Origin: Porphyromonadaceae bacterium
Lineage (GTDB): Bacteria; Bacteroidota; Bacteroidia; Bacteroidales; Dysgonomonadaceae
Direction of reading: 5' to 3'
Assembly: GCA_022840285.1 (NCBI GenBank)
Contig: JALHIE010000069.1
Location: forward strand, 1-37,256
Length of the DNA: 37,256 nt
Below the pieces are notes generated by a model that worked only from the letters and a program-made list of their open reading frames with translations, ran no database searches and was not told where the DNA came from. Both the position numbers and the translations under genes were made by a program. Shown here one piece after another: positions 17,215 to 27,929 of the stretch (position 1 is its first letter; every line of letters begins with the position of its first letter).

Positions 17215-20200
17215 TTTCAATTCCATAAGCGGTGCGATTAAAAGGCGGAGTATTTCGAATAATGTTGAAACCATTATGTTCTTTCAATCCCATAAGCGGT
17301 GCGATTAAAAGTCCGTAAGGTTCATATGTCTCTTTACTTATTATAAACTTTCAATTCCATAAGCGGTGCGATTAAATGAATTAGCCGGTTATCCAGAAAA
17401 TTGATGGACATCAATTTCAATTCCATAAGCGGTGCGATTAAATGTCCGATCTGCTCACGCCCAGCATCTCTGACAGCTCCATTTCAATTCCATAAGCGGT
17501 GCGATTAAACGGTAGTACTCCCTCTTTTCGCTCAGTGTAAATTATATTTCAATTCCATAAGCGGTGCGATTAAAAGAGCACCAGGCCGTGGATCAAGGTG
17601 AATTGTGTCTTTCATTTCAATTCCATAAGCGGTGCGATTAAAAGCGTGATGGAGCCGGGCAGCTACATGGACTACACGAATTTCAATTCCATAAGCGGTG
17701 CGATTAAAAGATTAATAGCATTAACTCCAGATGCCCCTTTAAACACAAATTTCAATTCCATAAGCGGTGCGATTAAAAGTAGCGTTCTGACCGTCAGCCG
17801 CGTTGAGGGTTACTCATTTCAATTCCATAAGCGGTGCGATTAAAAGCGTTCTCCATCTTTAGTGATGCTCCAGCACCCAAATTTCAATTCCATAAGCGGT
17901 GCGATTAAAAGATTAACAGGCAGCAGAAGGCGTTCGCAGAAGCCTTGATTTCAATTCCATAAGCGGTGCGATTAAAAGATGGATTTCCGGAGATCGGGGC
18001 ATATATAATTATTTATTTCAATTCCATAAGCGGTGCGATTAAAAGTCCGCTCTCGATGACAATCTTCACTTCTACATTCCAAATTTCAATTCCATAAGCG
18101 GTGCGATTAAAAGCATTGAGGAATACGGGAAAGGAAAGGGTCGACCGTAATTTCAATTCCATAAGCGGTGCGATTAAAAGCACGCTATTAAATTCAATCA
18201 GCACCGCAATAGCTGAATTTCAATTCCATAAGCGGTGCGATTAAAAGAGTTAAATATTGAATTCAATAAACTACCCTTTTGAATTTCAATTCCATAAGCG
18301 GTGCGATTAAAAGCCAGTGATAGTCGAACGAAGCTGAACACCTTTTGCATTTCAATTCCATAAGCGGTGCGATTAAAAGTCCATAATCTGCCAGCTCTTT
18401 GTTTGCCTGTATCTGTATTTCAATTCCATAAGCGGTGCGATTAAAAGTAATTGAATGTTTAATCATAATCTTGTTATTATAAGTTATTTCAATTCCATAA
18501 GCGGTGCGATTAAAAGGACGCTTGGGTTGACTATGACAGCACCAAATCCGGAATTTCAATTCCATAAGCGGTGCGATTAAAAGTAATAACGTAAAACTAT
18601 GACAATCAAGAAAACATTAGGATTTCAATTCCATAAGCGGTGCGATTAAAAGTGTTGTGGCTATTTGTGTAGTTATTACCTATGCCATTTCAATTCCATA
18701 AGCGGTGCGATTAAAAGACCGGTACGTATAGTACTCTGTTATCATTTATCCCATTTCAATTCCATAAGCGGTGCGATTAAAAGTATACTGATGAGACAAA
18801 GGAAACAATCGAAAAAATTATTTCAATTCCATAAGCGGTGCGATTAAAAGCGATATTAGAGACAATGGAATTCGATCAATTAATCATTTCAATTCCATAA
18901 GCGGTGCGATTAAAAGGGTTGTTCTTCTGTTCCTGTTTGTGATATTACTTCCATTTCAATTCCATAAGCGGTGCGATTAAAAGAAAAAGCCAATCAGCAA
19001 AAAGCTGACGGGTTATCGGATTTCAATTCCATAAGCGGTGCGATTAAAAGCATAAGGCTCGCCAGAATTTGCTCCGAAATCCTTATTTCAATTCCATAAG
19101 CGGTGCGATTAAAAGATATTTGCAGACACAGAACGTGACGCTCAAAATTTTATTTCAATTCCATAAGCGGTGCGATTAAAAGTCTTGTTCGGTATGTACT
19201 TTCTGTTTACAATAAGTCGATTTCAATTCCATAAGCGGTGCGATTAAAAGAAAAAAGAATTAAAATTATACGTCGTGGCACGTAGCATATTTCAATTCCA
19301 TAAGCGGTGCGATTAAAAGTTCGTAGTTGTGTAGCTCAACTTTCATCTTTTTGCATTTCAATTCCATAAGCGGTGCGATTAAAAGATTGTTTAGAATTAT
19401 AGTATTTGAATATGTAGATATATTTCAATTCCATAAGCGGTGCGATTAAAAGCTACGTTGCCATTATTTAAAATCATCATTAAATCATTATTTCAATTCC
19501 ATAAGCGGTGCGATTAAAAGACTTGGTCTTCGGGAGCTGGTGTCCAGTCGGTGGGAAATTTCAATTCCATAAGCGGTGCGATTAAAAGACATTATGAAAA
19601 CAAAAAAGATGTACCATTTTCACGTATTTCAATTCCATAAGCGGTGCGATTAAAAGAGGTGGAGAGAGCGGTTTAAAATCGACACGGTAAGCGATTTCAA
19701 TTCCATAAGCGGTGCGATTAAAAGAGGGTTTCAGGACCTTATAACCGAACAGATGGCATTTATTTCAATTCCATAAGCGGTGCGATTAAAAGAAAACATT
19801 GCCCTGCTCCGTTTTATACATTGTCCCTTTATTTCAATTCCATAAGCGGTGCGATTAAAAGTTGCAATAAGTTTGAACGGCATTATAAATCATTTGCATT
19901 TCAATTCCATAAGCGGTGCGATTAAAAGAGTTAGTGATTTTGACCCTTTAGCAATTTTTGTATCGTGATTTCAATTCCATAAGCGGTGCGATTAAAAGAA
20001 AGATTTCGACCCGGAGAAGCGCAGGGGTATTTCGGATTTCAATTCCATAAGCGGTGCGATTAAAAGTGTGTTTATCCCGGACTTCTCGCATATCCTCTTT
20101 AATTTCAATTCCATAAGCGGTGCGATTAAAAGCATGTTTCCAAAACACAGCACTTCCGCAGCAATAACACATTTCAATTCCATAAGCGGTGCGATTAAAA

Positions 20201-23200
20201 GTTTTACTTCCGCCTCCTCTTCTACACCACTACTGTAATTTCAATTCCATAAGCGGTGCGATTAAAAGAAAACCTTGTGTTTCTTCAATAAAACAAACTA
20301 AATTATTTCAATTCCATAAGCGGTGCGATTAAAAGAAAGCGGATCCCTCAGCACGAAAACGAAAAGCAAAATTTCAATTCCATAAGCGGTGCGATTAAAA
20401 GGATCGACGAGGATCAGATGGAGATGCTGCTTCCTCTATTTCAATTCCATAAGCGGTGCGATTAAAAGATCGTACAACCTGCTTAACCCCGGCGACATCA
20501 CAAATTTCAATTCCATAAGCGGTGCGATTAAAAGGGTCGTCTTGATCTCCGCGAACCGGATCCTTCCTCCATTTCAATTCCATAAGCGGTGCGATTAAAA
20601 GCATGGACTGAAACGGAGAGCAAGTTCAATCTTCCGGATTTCAATTCCATAAGCGGTGCGATTAAAAGCACAAACTATGGTGCCGTGTCGCAAAGCATAC
20701 TCTATTTCAATTCCATAAGCGGTGCGATTAAAAGTGATCGTCGAACATGTTTTACACCTCCTTTCCTTAATTTCAATTCCATAAGCGGTGCGATTAAAAG
20801 TCGCTTTGTCTCCCTTTCCCGGCTAGTGTTCCTAAATTTCAATTCCATAAGCGGTGCGATTAAAAGACAGTTTGAATTACCAGCAATTCGCAGGGTATCC
20901 TCATTTCAATTCCATAAGCGGTGCGATTAAAAGAGAGCTTTGATTTATCTGCCTGTTTTCTATTTCTACATATTTCAATTCCATAAGCGGTGCGATTAAA
21001 AGTTGAAAGGATAGTGGAGAACAACGAACCAATTACTGAATTTCAATTCCATAAGCGGTGCGATTAAAAGCGTCAAGCCACTTGTCAATCAGTATCCCGT
21101 GTCTCTTATTTCAATTCCATAAGCGGTGCGATTAAAAGCCTATATGTTTTATAACATATGTTTTTTATTCGTTATTTCAATTCCATAAGCGGTGCGATTA
21201 AAAGATGGTATGGTTATTTCCGCTGATTCTAAATATTTATTTCAATTCCATAAGCGGTGCGATTAAAAGACGAAATCGTCCGTGTATTGGCCCCTGTAGT
21301 CGCTATTTCAATTCCATAAGCGGTGCGATTAAAAGCGAAGTTAACCGTCCTGTCTATCCCGTCAATGGATATTTCAATTCCATAAGCGGTGCGATTAAAA
21401 GGCATCGTTAACGGCCATTCCGTAGTTATCCAGCAATTTCAATTCCATAAGCGGTGCGATTAAAAGGCTGTTAACTTTTTCAACATAGACGCACTTTCAC
21501 AAATTTCAATTCCATAAGCGGTGCGATTAAAAGTATTTAGAATCAGCGGAAATAACCATACCATATAAATTTCAATTCCATAAGCGGTGCGATTAAAAGT
21601 TGCAAAGAACACAAGTCCTACGACAGCACCAACTACATTTCAATTCCATAAGCGGTGCGATTAAAAGAGTTTGGAAAATTATAAACTAAAGGTAAGAATC
21701 TAATTTCAATTCCATAAGCGGTGCGATTAAAAGCTACCTCCATTCGTGAAACACCGCTCTCCATCTTTAATTTCAATTCCATAAGCGGTGCGATTAAAAG
21801 AATATCCCGTAGTCCTGAAATGACAGGAGTTATAACATTTCAATTCCATAAGCGGTGCGATTAAAAGTATTGGATTAATGCCCGGCTATGACAATAATGA
21901 CAAATTTCAATTCCATAAGCGGTGCGATTAAAAGAACAGGCACTTCAGGGATCTGCGGAAATATCAGGATTTCAATTCCATAAGCGGTGCGATTAAAAGT
22001 TCCGCTTCCTTTACTAAAAAATTATTGTATAAATAATTTCAATTCCATAAGCGGTGCGATTAAAAGCGTCAACTTCAACTTCAATCGCTCCGTTCCCATT
22101 ATAATTTCAATTCCATAAGCGGTGCGATTAAAAGAAATATCAGGTTGGGGCTTCGGGCACTACCGCACCGATATTTCAATTCCATAAGCGGTGCGATTAA
22201 AAGCCTGCGGTGGGTGTGGCAATAAGCAACTATGCACAGCAATTTCAATTCCATAAGCGGTGCGATTAAAAGACCGGGGGTGCTGGCTGCCGGAAGCGTG
22301 GCGGCAAAATTTCAATTCCATAAGCGGTGCGATTAAAAGTTCAGCATTGAGGATGAAATTGGAAATAAGGCTCTATTTCAATTCCATAAGCGGTGCGATT
22401 AAAAGGATTTGTAGCATTGACAGGGCCTATTGGGCTTGTCGGATTTCAATTCCATAAGCGGTGCGATTAAAAGTCGAATGGGTTTTAAGAAAATTAGGTT
22501 TAGAGGAAATTTCAATTCCATAAGCGGTGCGATTAAAAGTATGCCGAAAGGCGGGATGGGTGTGAGGCACAATTATTTCAATTCCATAAGCGGTGCGATT
22601 AAAAGTTTCGCCCCTGTCCTCTTTCTGCGCTTTCTTTACTTCATTTCAATTCCATAAGCGGTGCGATTAAAAGACCCGTTTACGGAATGAGTGGAGCAAC
22701 TGGTCACGGAATTTCAATTCCATAAGCGGTGCGATTAAAAGTTGAACCTAACCGAAATTATATCAAAACATTACTGCAATTTCAATTCCATAAGCGGTGC
22801 GATTAAAAGGTTATTTCTCCAGTATCTCCAGACTTGTTGAATCTTATTTCAATTCCATAAGCGGTGCGATTAAAAGAATTTGTTGCTGGATTATTTTGAA
22901 CACTGTAAACCCATTTCAATTCCATAAGCGGTGCGATTAAAAGCTTGTCTGCTTTCTCCCTTTGCTATTTCAATGAATAATTTCAATTCCATAAGCGGTG
23001 CGATTAAAAGTTCAGAATTGACACATTTTTCACCGTACTCATTATACATTTCAATTCCATAAGCGGTGCGATTAAAAGAGGTATATCCTTATTTAATAGG
23101 TACGTTGCGAAAGTAATTTCAATTCCATAAGCGGTGCGATTAAAAGTTGGGCCAGCCAATTTACTTCTAAACACCGGATTTCATTTCAATTCCATAAGCG

Positions 23201-24150
23201 GTGCGATTAAAAGATAAGACCGCCAAGCATGTCTGTATCGTAGTTTTTTAATTTCAATTCCATAAGCGGTGCGATTAAAAGAAATACTTGGAATAGATCC
23301 CGGCACGACAGAATCGGGAATTTCAATTCCATAAGCGGTGCGATTAAAAGAAGCGGAAGTTTCAGGTACACGAAAGAGATCGCATCATTTCAATTCCATA
23401 AGCGGTGCGATTAAAAGTAAATTGGAAAATAACCTGCTTGTCCACCCTGCGTTATTTCAATTCCATAAGCGGTGCGATTAAAAGTCATCATAAAAAAAGT
23501 AATAATCTATGACATGGCAATTTCAATTCCATAAGCGGTGCGATTAAAAGGCATACCGAGGCGGAAAGCATATCGGAAGTCACAATTTCAATTCCATAAG
23601 CGGTGCGATTAAAAGTGTCAATCAAATTGGCAATGAAAAGTCTAAAGTTATATTTCAATTCCATAAGCGGTGCGATTAAAAGCATAATATCTCAAGTGCT
23701 TTCTTATACCAGAATTCAATTTCAATTCCATAAGCGGTGCGATTAAAAGCAAGAAAAATGAAGGTGTTGAGCCTGTCTTCGCTAATTTCAATTCCATAAG
23801 CGGTGCGATTAAAAGAACCACAACCCGTCAATGAATAAGTCTATCTACTTGATTTCAATTCCATAAGCGGTGCGATTAAAAGTGAACCAGCAACGGATTT
23901 TATTCAGGACAAGAACGAAATTTCAATTCCATAAGCGGTGCGATTAAAAGTGATGAGGCTATGCCAAAAGATGCGAGCAAAACGTAATTTCAATTCCATA
24001 AGCGGTGCGATTAAAAGCCACAACCCGTCAATGAATAAGTCTATCTACTTGATTTCAATTCCATAAGCGGTGCGATTAAAAGTATACATCCATCAATCCA
24101 ACTTGGCAGACATTTGTTCATTTCAATTCCATAAGCGGTGCGATTAAAAG
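17215..24150 (-). CRISPR. Type I-B CRISPR array, 104 repeats and 103 spacers
   Basis: The plus-strand repeat begins TTTCAATTCCATAAGC, continues GGTGCGATTAAAAG and recurs every 64-70 bases. An A precedes it in nearly all units, so the repeat is 30-31 bases with spacers of about 34-39. Hand counting gives 104 units, consistent with 6906 bases between first and last starts divided by 103 (67.05). Three facts set the direction as minus. The complement ends in GAATTGAAAT, which contains the 8-base I-B handle ATTGAAAT. The aberrant repeats are at the left end: units 1-3 have C before TTTC, unit 2 has AATCCC, and units 3-5 end AAATG or AAACG. The cas genes lie at the right. Spacers are mostly unique with phage-like coding sense; exceptions are in the findings. 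Confidence 0.98.
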
Positions 24151-24162
24151 CCGTTAATAACA

Positions 24163-24190
24163 ACAAAAAATACAGCTGATGCTCAGCTGT
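24163..24190 (-). terminator. Hairpin plus T-run at leader-repeat junction
   Basis: ACAGCTGA (24172-24179) and TCAGCTGT (24183-24190) form a perfect 8-base stem with a 3-base loop. Reading the minus strand, an A and six T follow, the form of an intrinsic terminator, only about 13 bases before the first repeat. It could instead be a protein-binding site for spacer integration. Confidence 0.5.
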
Positions 24191-24220
24191 TTGATGAATA
24201 TAAGATTGTTTTTTTAGTGT

Positions 24221-24269
24221 AAAAAGTTGTCGATAGTCAATAGTAAGAAAACTGCCGACTACCGACAAC
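24221..24269 (-). terminator. Probable terminator of the cas operon
   Basis: GACTACCGACAAC at 24257-24269 pairs with GTTGTCGATAGTC at 24226-24238 (12 of 13 positions). On the minus strand five T follow immediately. It lies about 90 bases after the cas2 stop. Confidence 0.65.
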
Positions 24270-24360
24270 CTATTTTATATCTTGATTTTCAATATGTCAA
24301 AGAACTTAAGATCGGACAACTAATGGTGAAATTTTCAAAAAAGCAAGTTTCGACAACAGA

Positions 24361-24627
24361 TTATAAGAAAACATCGATACTACTGCGCTCTTTTCCAATT
24401 ATTTGTTTGTCAAGAAATTTATTAGTAGGACTCGAAAAAACAATCAAACTATCATCCTCTTCTTTTTTCATAATTTTCTCTGCTTTTAAAATTAGCTCTT
24501 TTAGGCGAACTTCGGAAATTTCTCCCTCAAAAACGGAATTTTGAATCCAATTCAAATACTTTCGACAAAGTCTAAGCATTTTGCCCACACGTTTTTCTCC
24601 TATATCATAAACTAAAATAACGTACAT
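24361..24627 (-). CDS. cas2: CRISPR-associated protein Cas2
   Basis: 88 residues from ATG 24627 (MYVILVYDIG); an in-frame ATG three codons upstream is possible. The beta-strand YVILVYDIGEKRVGKML with Asp8 and the segment YLNWIQNSVFEGEI are standard Cas2. It forms the adaptation complex with Cas1 that inserts new spacers. The gene is last in the minus-strand operon, 13 bases after cas1, and faces the leader. Confidence 0.95.
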   Translation of the reverse strand: MYVILVYDIGEKRVGKMLRLCRKYLNWIQNSVFEGEISEVRLKELILKAEKIMKKEEDDSLIVFSSPTNKFLDKQIIGKERSSIDVFL

Positions 24628-24640
24628 AAAAAACACTTTA

Positions 24641-25660
24641 TTACCACCACATCTTAAATGGCTTATATTCTTCCATTCCCAACAAATGCTTACTCAGTTT
24701 ATAGCATTCCAACTTGACGAGATGTTTGTAACTCACTTTTCGTCTTAACGAACGGTGTTGAATAGTCTCAGATAAGCGCTCATCAAAAGCTTTTACGAAA
24801 ATCTTTTTGCCTGTCGGGTTGAGTAAGCAGCGATTGAGTTTATTATCGAAATGCTTTTCCTGCAATTCCCTTTTATTCAGCAGTCTGAAAATAACTCTAT
24901 CGACCAAAATTGGTTTGAAAATTTCCGAAACATCCATCGAAAGTGAATAACGTCTTTCTCCAGGTGTATGCAGATAGCTTATCGTAGGATTAAGTTGAGT
25001 TTGATGAATGGCACGCAAACATTGACTATAGCACATCATGTTTCCAAACGATATAAGCGCGTTTACCTCGTTACGAGGCGGCATTTTGCTTCGTCCATCC
25101 ATACTGAAATCATTCAGTATCAAATCAAAGCCTTTGTAATATATCTGTCTGACATTGCCTTCAATACCCATGAGTGCATCCACCGCATTTAAATACGGAA
25201 GTTGTGAAGTATATTCTTCAATTTTTTCTATTAAACCATCGAGATCTTTGCCACGTGTGTTGTAATACCGTAGGTTTTTGGTCATATTAAACGAAGCTCC
25301 TTCCACAAATTTGCGAGCCAGTTCAATGCGTTTCTTTTTATTTTGATAGGCAGAAGTTTGCGCCAAAATCATTCGCCCCGAGAGCAAACTGTCGCGTGGC
25401 ATAAACGATCCGGTATAGTTTTCGTAATAATCAAAAAAATGAACGGCTATACCTTTTTGCCCCAGAAAATTATATAACGAACTGTTTGCCCTAAGCGAGC
25501 CGAAAACATAAAACTCCATGATATCTTCCACCGGAAGATAACGCGGTTGGCCGGATTTCAGCATTTCTCCATTACCATCTTCCTCAAACGGGGTAAACTT
25601 AAGCGTGTTATCCTTTCGCTCTAATGTGCCGGGATTGAATAAATAATAGGTTTTTTTCAT
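24641..25660 (-). CDS. cas1: CRISPR-associated endonuclease Cas1 (type I-B)
   Basis: 339 residues from ATG 25660 (MKKTYYLFNPGTLERK). Likely metal ligands are Glu167 in GIEGNVRQIYY, His231 in YLHTPGERRYSL, and Asp243 and/or Glu246 in MDVSEIFKP, in the positions used by known Cas1 integrases. The N-terminal beta domain includes FYVFGSLRANSSLYNFL and the sequence HFFDYYENYTGSFMP. The start overlaps the cas4 stop by one base, so the two are coupled. Cas1 integrates spacers at the leader end of the adjacent array. Confidence 0.97.
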   Translation of the reverse strand: MKKTYYLFNPGTLERKDNTLKFTPFEEDGNGEMLKSGQPRYLPVEDIMEFYVFGSLRANSSLYNFLGQKGIAVHFFDYYENYTGSFMPRDSLLSGRMILAQTSAYQNKKKRIELARKFVEGASFNMTKNLRYYNTRGKDLDGLIEKIEEYTSQLPYLNAVDALMGIEGNVRQIYYKGFDLILNDFSMDGRSKMPPRNEVNALISFGNMMCYSQCLRAIHQTQLNPTISYLHTPGERRYSLSMDVSEIFKPILVDRVIFRLLNKRELQEKHFDNKLNRCLLNPTGKKIFVKAFDERLSETIQHRSLRRKVSYKHLVKLECYKLSKHLLGMEEYKPFKMWW

Positions 25661-26169
25661 TATTCGGTTTCTCTCACGTAGCAAAATTCGTAATAACTGC
25701 AACTGCGGCAAATCTTAGCATTGATTACCGGTGGACATTCATCAGAATAAATGATTTTTTCGATATCTTTTTCCATTTCCAATATTTTTTTGCGGTCTTC
25801 GTCGGTCATAACCACTTGGGATGTATGGCGCAGGGCAGGATATTCCAAGATTCCCGTAACGCCTTCGACACCGTTCCGCTCCAACACGTGGATGTAATAT
25901 TTCACTTGCCATTCGTGTGCTCGCTCCACCTTATCGGAGCGTTTGATTTCGTGAATTACCTTGTTGCGGGCATCATAAAAATCAATTTTTATCCCGTCCA
26001 TTTCCAGCTCCTCGTACCTTTCCGAACGTTGCGGATAACTGGTTTCCTGTATCAACTTGCCGTCGTACACCAAGTCGGATGTGTGCTCCATATTGATGCC
26101 GTTAGCAAAAAGCCAAAGTTTTCGCTTGCAAACTTGATAGTAATTGAAATGGGTGCCGGTGGGGTGCAT
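25660..26169 (-). CDS. cas4: CRISPR-associated exonuclease Cas4
   Basis: 169 residues. Four cysteines for a [4Fe-4S] cluster are present: Cys14 (YQVCKRKLWL) and Cys154, Cys157, Cys163 in ICRSCSYYEFC. The RecB-like nuclease core shows IKIDFYDARNKVIHEIKRS, with Asp63, Glu74 and Lys76, and the QVKYY helix. Cas4 trims prespacers and helps select the PAM-adjacent end before Cas1-Cas2 integration. It lies directly upstream of cas1, as is normal for I-B loci, and 19 bases after the SWIM-finger gene. Confidence 0.95.
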   Translation of the reverse strand: MHPTGTHFNYYQVCKRKLWLFANGINMEHTSDLVYDGKLIQETSYPQRSERYEELEMDGIKIDFYDARNKVIHEIKRSDKVERAHEWQVKYYIHVLERNGVEGVTGILEYPALRHTSQVVMTDEDRKKILEMEKDIEKIIYSDECPPVINAKICRSCSYYEFCYVRETE

Positions 26170-26188
26170 TTTGCTCTTTTTTTATTGA

Positions 26189-27904
26189 TTAGCGGAATAA
26201 AGGCGATAAAATCTCTTTCATTGCCGGACGATTCTTGTATGTGTTAAGAAGTTCCTCTTTCAAAACTTTAGCCGCAAACAAGCCATTTTTTAACTTACTC
26301 ATTTCTTTCAAATATTTCTTAGTATCTTCGTAAATATTTCGGCCTGTTCTTTGAGCATATTTAACGATGGAGTCTCGATAAATATCAATAAGTTGCGGAG
26401 AAAAGCCGTCTTGAAGATATTTGGCATATCTACTTGTTACAGAGATATCGTTTGCATCTTTTACTTCGATAAAAAGTTCTCCCCACATTTTCTCTTCGAT
26501 GTAAATATTGGCTAAATCATACGAGAAGTGGTAATGCCATGCGTTTGTTTTTCTCCGTTTTTTCAGTTCATCGATTATCGATGCCAACTCTGCGCTCCAT
26601 TTTGCTTTTTCTACGGTTCGTTTATATATACGGTAATATTCCATAGATTCTGAATGATTTAAAAACATGCTTCTTGCCAAATAATGGAGCTCGTATTGCA
26701 TGTTTTGTTCTTGATAGATTTGAAGCAGCAGATTATTCCAGTTTCGGGTAACGCCGGCAAGATTCTCTTGCTCCGATATTCCAATTCCTTCTTTGATACA
26801 CGCAATTGCTTTAAAGAAGTCTTTTTGTTCGAGTAACTGATTTACCTTTATTTTCCGGATATCGGACAGTTGCAAATTCTCTTCGATCAATAATTGAGCT
26901 TCTTCTGTTTTTTCTTGTTTTTCAAGTAATGCTAATTTGTGCATTAGAAACTCGTTATACCTGTGTTTAGAACTCCAGTCGGTTCCCTTTTCATATTGCG
27001 ATAACTGTTCATCGATAAATCGAGATGTCGATTCTGTGTATGGAGGATTGCTTCCCAGCTCGAAATAGATGGATTCTAATCCTTCATCGCAGCCGTAATC
27101 GCTGTAACCCGGATTTTTCATTTGTTTGCTAAGCCATTCGAAAATCAAGTTTTCAAGTGTTTCGTTTTTACACTCGTGAAAAACATTTTCAATATTCCGG
27201 AACGCGTCATAAATAAGTCCTCCAATCCATCCGCTTGAGTCGTCCAGGTTTTGAATATAATCGATGCATACTTCGCACATGGCTGCGCTAATGCTGAACG
27301 ATTCCTCAAATTTGGCTTTTTTTCTGGTAGAAATCGCTTTGTCTGATAAATTGGAAATTAAATGAGAAACACCATATACGTCTTGATAGTGGATAAATCC
27401 GAAATCATCGGAAGCAGAACTGAAAATGTTGTTTACAATTTTCTTGTATTTTTGAATATCCACCCTGTCAATTGGCGTTGCGTATTTTATCATTATCGTG
27501 TTTATCAGGCTTTCATCATCGGCAGCATATTCGATCAGGAAAGCTTGTAGCTCTTCTTTCGATAATTTTTCAATAATTTGTTTCCACTCCGGCTTTTTTT
27601 GTTTTTTTGTTGCGGTTGGTATTTCGAGAAATTCCTCCTCTTCCTCTATATACATTAACACGGCGGCAATGTGTTTACAATAACCTTCGTAATCGTATGG
27701 GCAAGTGCAAGATAATTCTGTGTAATCGTTATCGTTCCAGGCAATTTTTACTTTGTATGGATAACTACCTTCCACTTTACAGGAAATACCGTTTTGGGAA
27801 AACTGCACATTTTCAACATAATCCACATATTCGTAAGCTCTTTTTAATGATTGAGCAGAAAAAAGATGTTCGTAGAGGGGAAGCGTTTTTTTTGCTTTAG
27901 TCAT
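26189..27904 (-). CDS. SWIM zinc-finger protein inside the cas operon
   Basis: 571 residues from ATG 27904 (MTKAKKTLPLYEHLF); a start at 27952 would overlap the preceding gene. A SWIM zinc finger, C-x-C-x7-C-x-H, is formed by Cys66, Cys68, Cys76 and His78 in SCTCPYDYEGYCKH and is preceded by a strand-rich segment typical of the domain. The rest (from about 120) is helical and rich in acidic and aromatic residues, with TPR-like stretches such as EKTEEAQLLIEENLQL; no nuclease or ATPase motif is visible. SWIM fingers bind DNA or proteins. It is co-directional with the cas genes, 25 bases after the UPF0158 gene and 19 before cas4, so it is very likely co-transcribed with adaptation genes. A direct CRISPR role is unproven. 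Confidence 0.85.
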   Translation of the reverse strand: MTKAKKTLPLYEHLFSAQSLKRAYEYVDYVENVQFSQNGISCKVEGSYPYKVKIAWNDNDYTELSCTCPYDYEGYCKHIAAVLMYIEEEEEFLEIPTATKKQKKPEWKQIIEKLSKEELQAFLIEYAADDESLINTIMIKYATPIDRVDIQKYKKIVNNIFSSASDDFGFIHYQDVYGVSHLISNLSDKAISTRKKAKFEESFSISAAMCEVCIDYIQNLDDSSGWIGGLIYDAFRNIENVFHECKNETLENLIFEWLSKQMKNPGYSDYGCDEGLESIYFELGSNPPYTESTSRFIDEQLSQYEKGTDWSSKHRYNEFLMHKLALLEKQEKTEEAQLLIEENLQLSDIRKIKVNQLLEQKDFFKAIACIKEGIGISEQENLAGVTRNWNNLLLQIYQEQNMQYELHYLARSMFLNHSESMEYYRIYKRTVEKAKWSAELASIIDELKKRRKTNAWHYHFSYDLANIYIEEKMWGELFIEVKDANDISVTSRYAKYLQDGFSPQLIDIYRDSIVKYAQRTGRNIYEDTKKYLKEMSKLKNGLFAAKVLKEELLNTYKNRPAMKEILSPLFR

Positions 27905-27929
27905 TGCCCGTATTGTTTTCTTAAATACT

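Larger units (their letters stand above)
24151..24360 (-). promoter_or_regulatory. CRISPR leader region between cas2 and the array
   Basis: 210 AT-rich bases separate the cas2 stop from the newest repeat, where a leader with promoter and integration signals is expected. Two hairpins stand out (listed separately). No perfect minus-strand TAnnTTTG box was found; TACTATTG (complement of 24238-24245) is a weak candidate for the array promoter. Confidence 0.6.

Noticed and set aside
17215..24150. Array transcribed on the plus strand
   Set aside because: The plus-strand repeat ends in TTAAAAG and lacks a I-B handle, the degenerate repeats are at the left, and the cas genes are at the right.
17598..24268. 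Many short open frames with FNSISGAIK, FNRTAYGIE or LLIAPLMELK repeats
   Set aside because: They are translations of the CRISPR repeat in different frames, interrupted because the period is not a multiple of three. Not genes.
24226..24269. Leader inverted repeat as a MITE end
   Set aside because: Only one pair of arms, no target duplication, and its place after cas2 with a T-run fits a terminator better.
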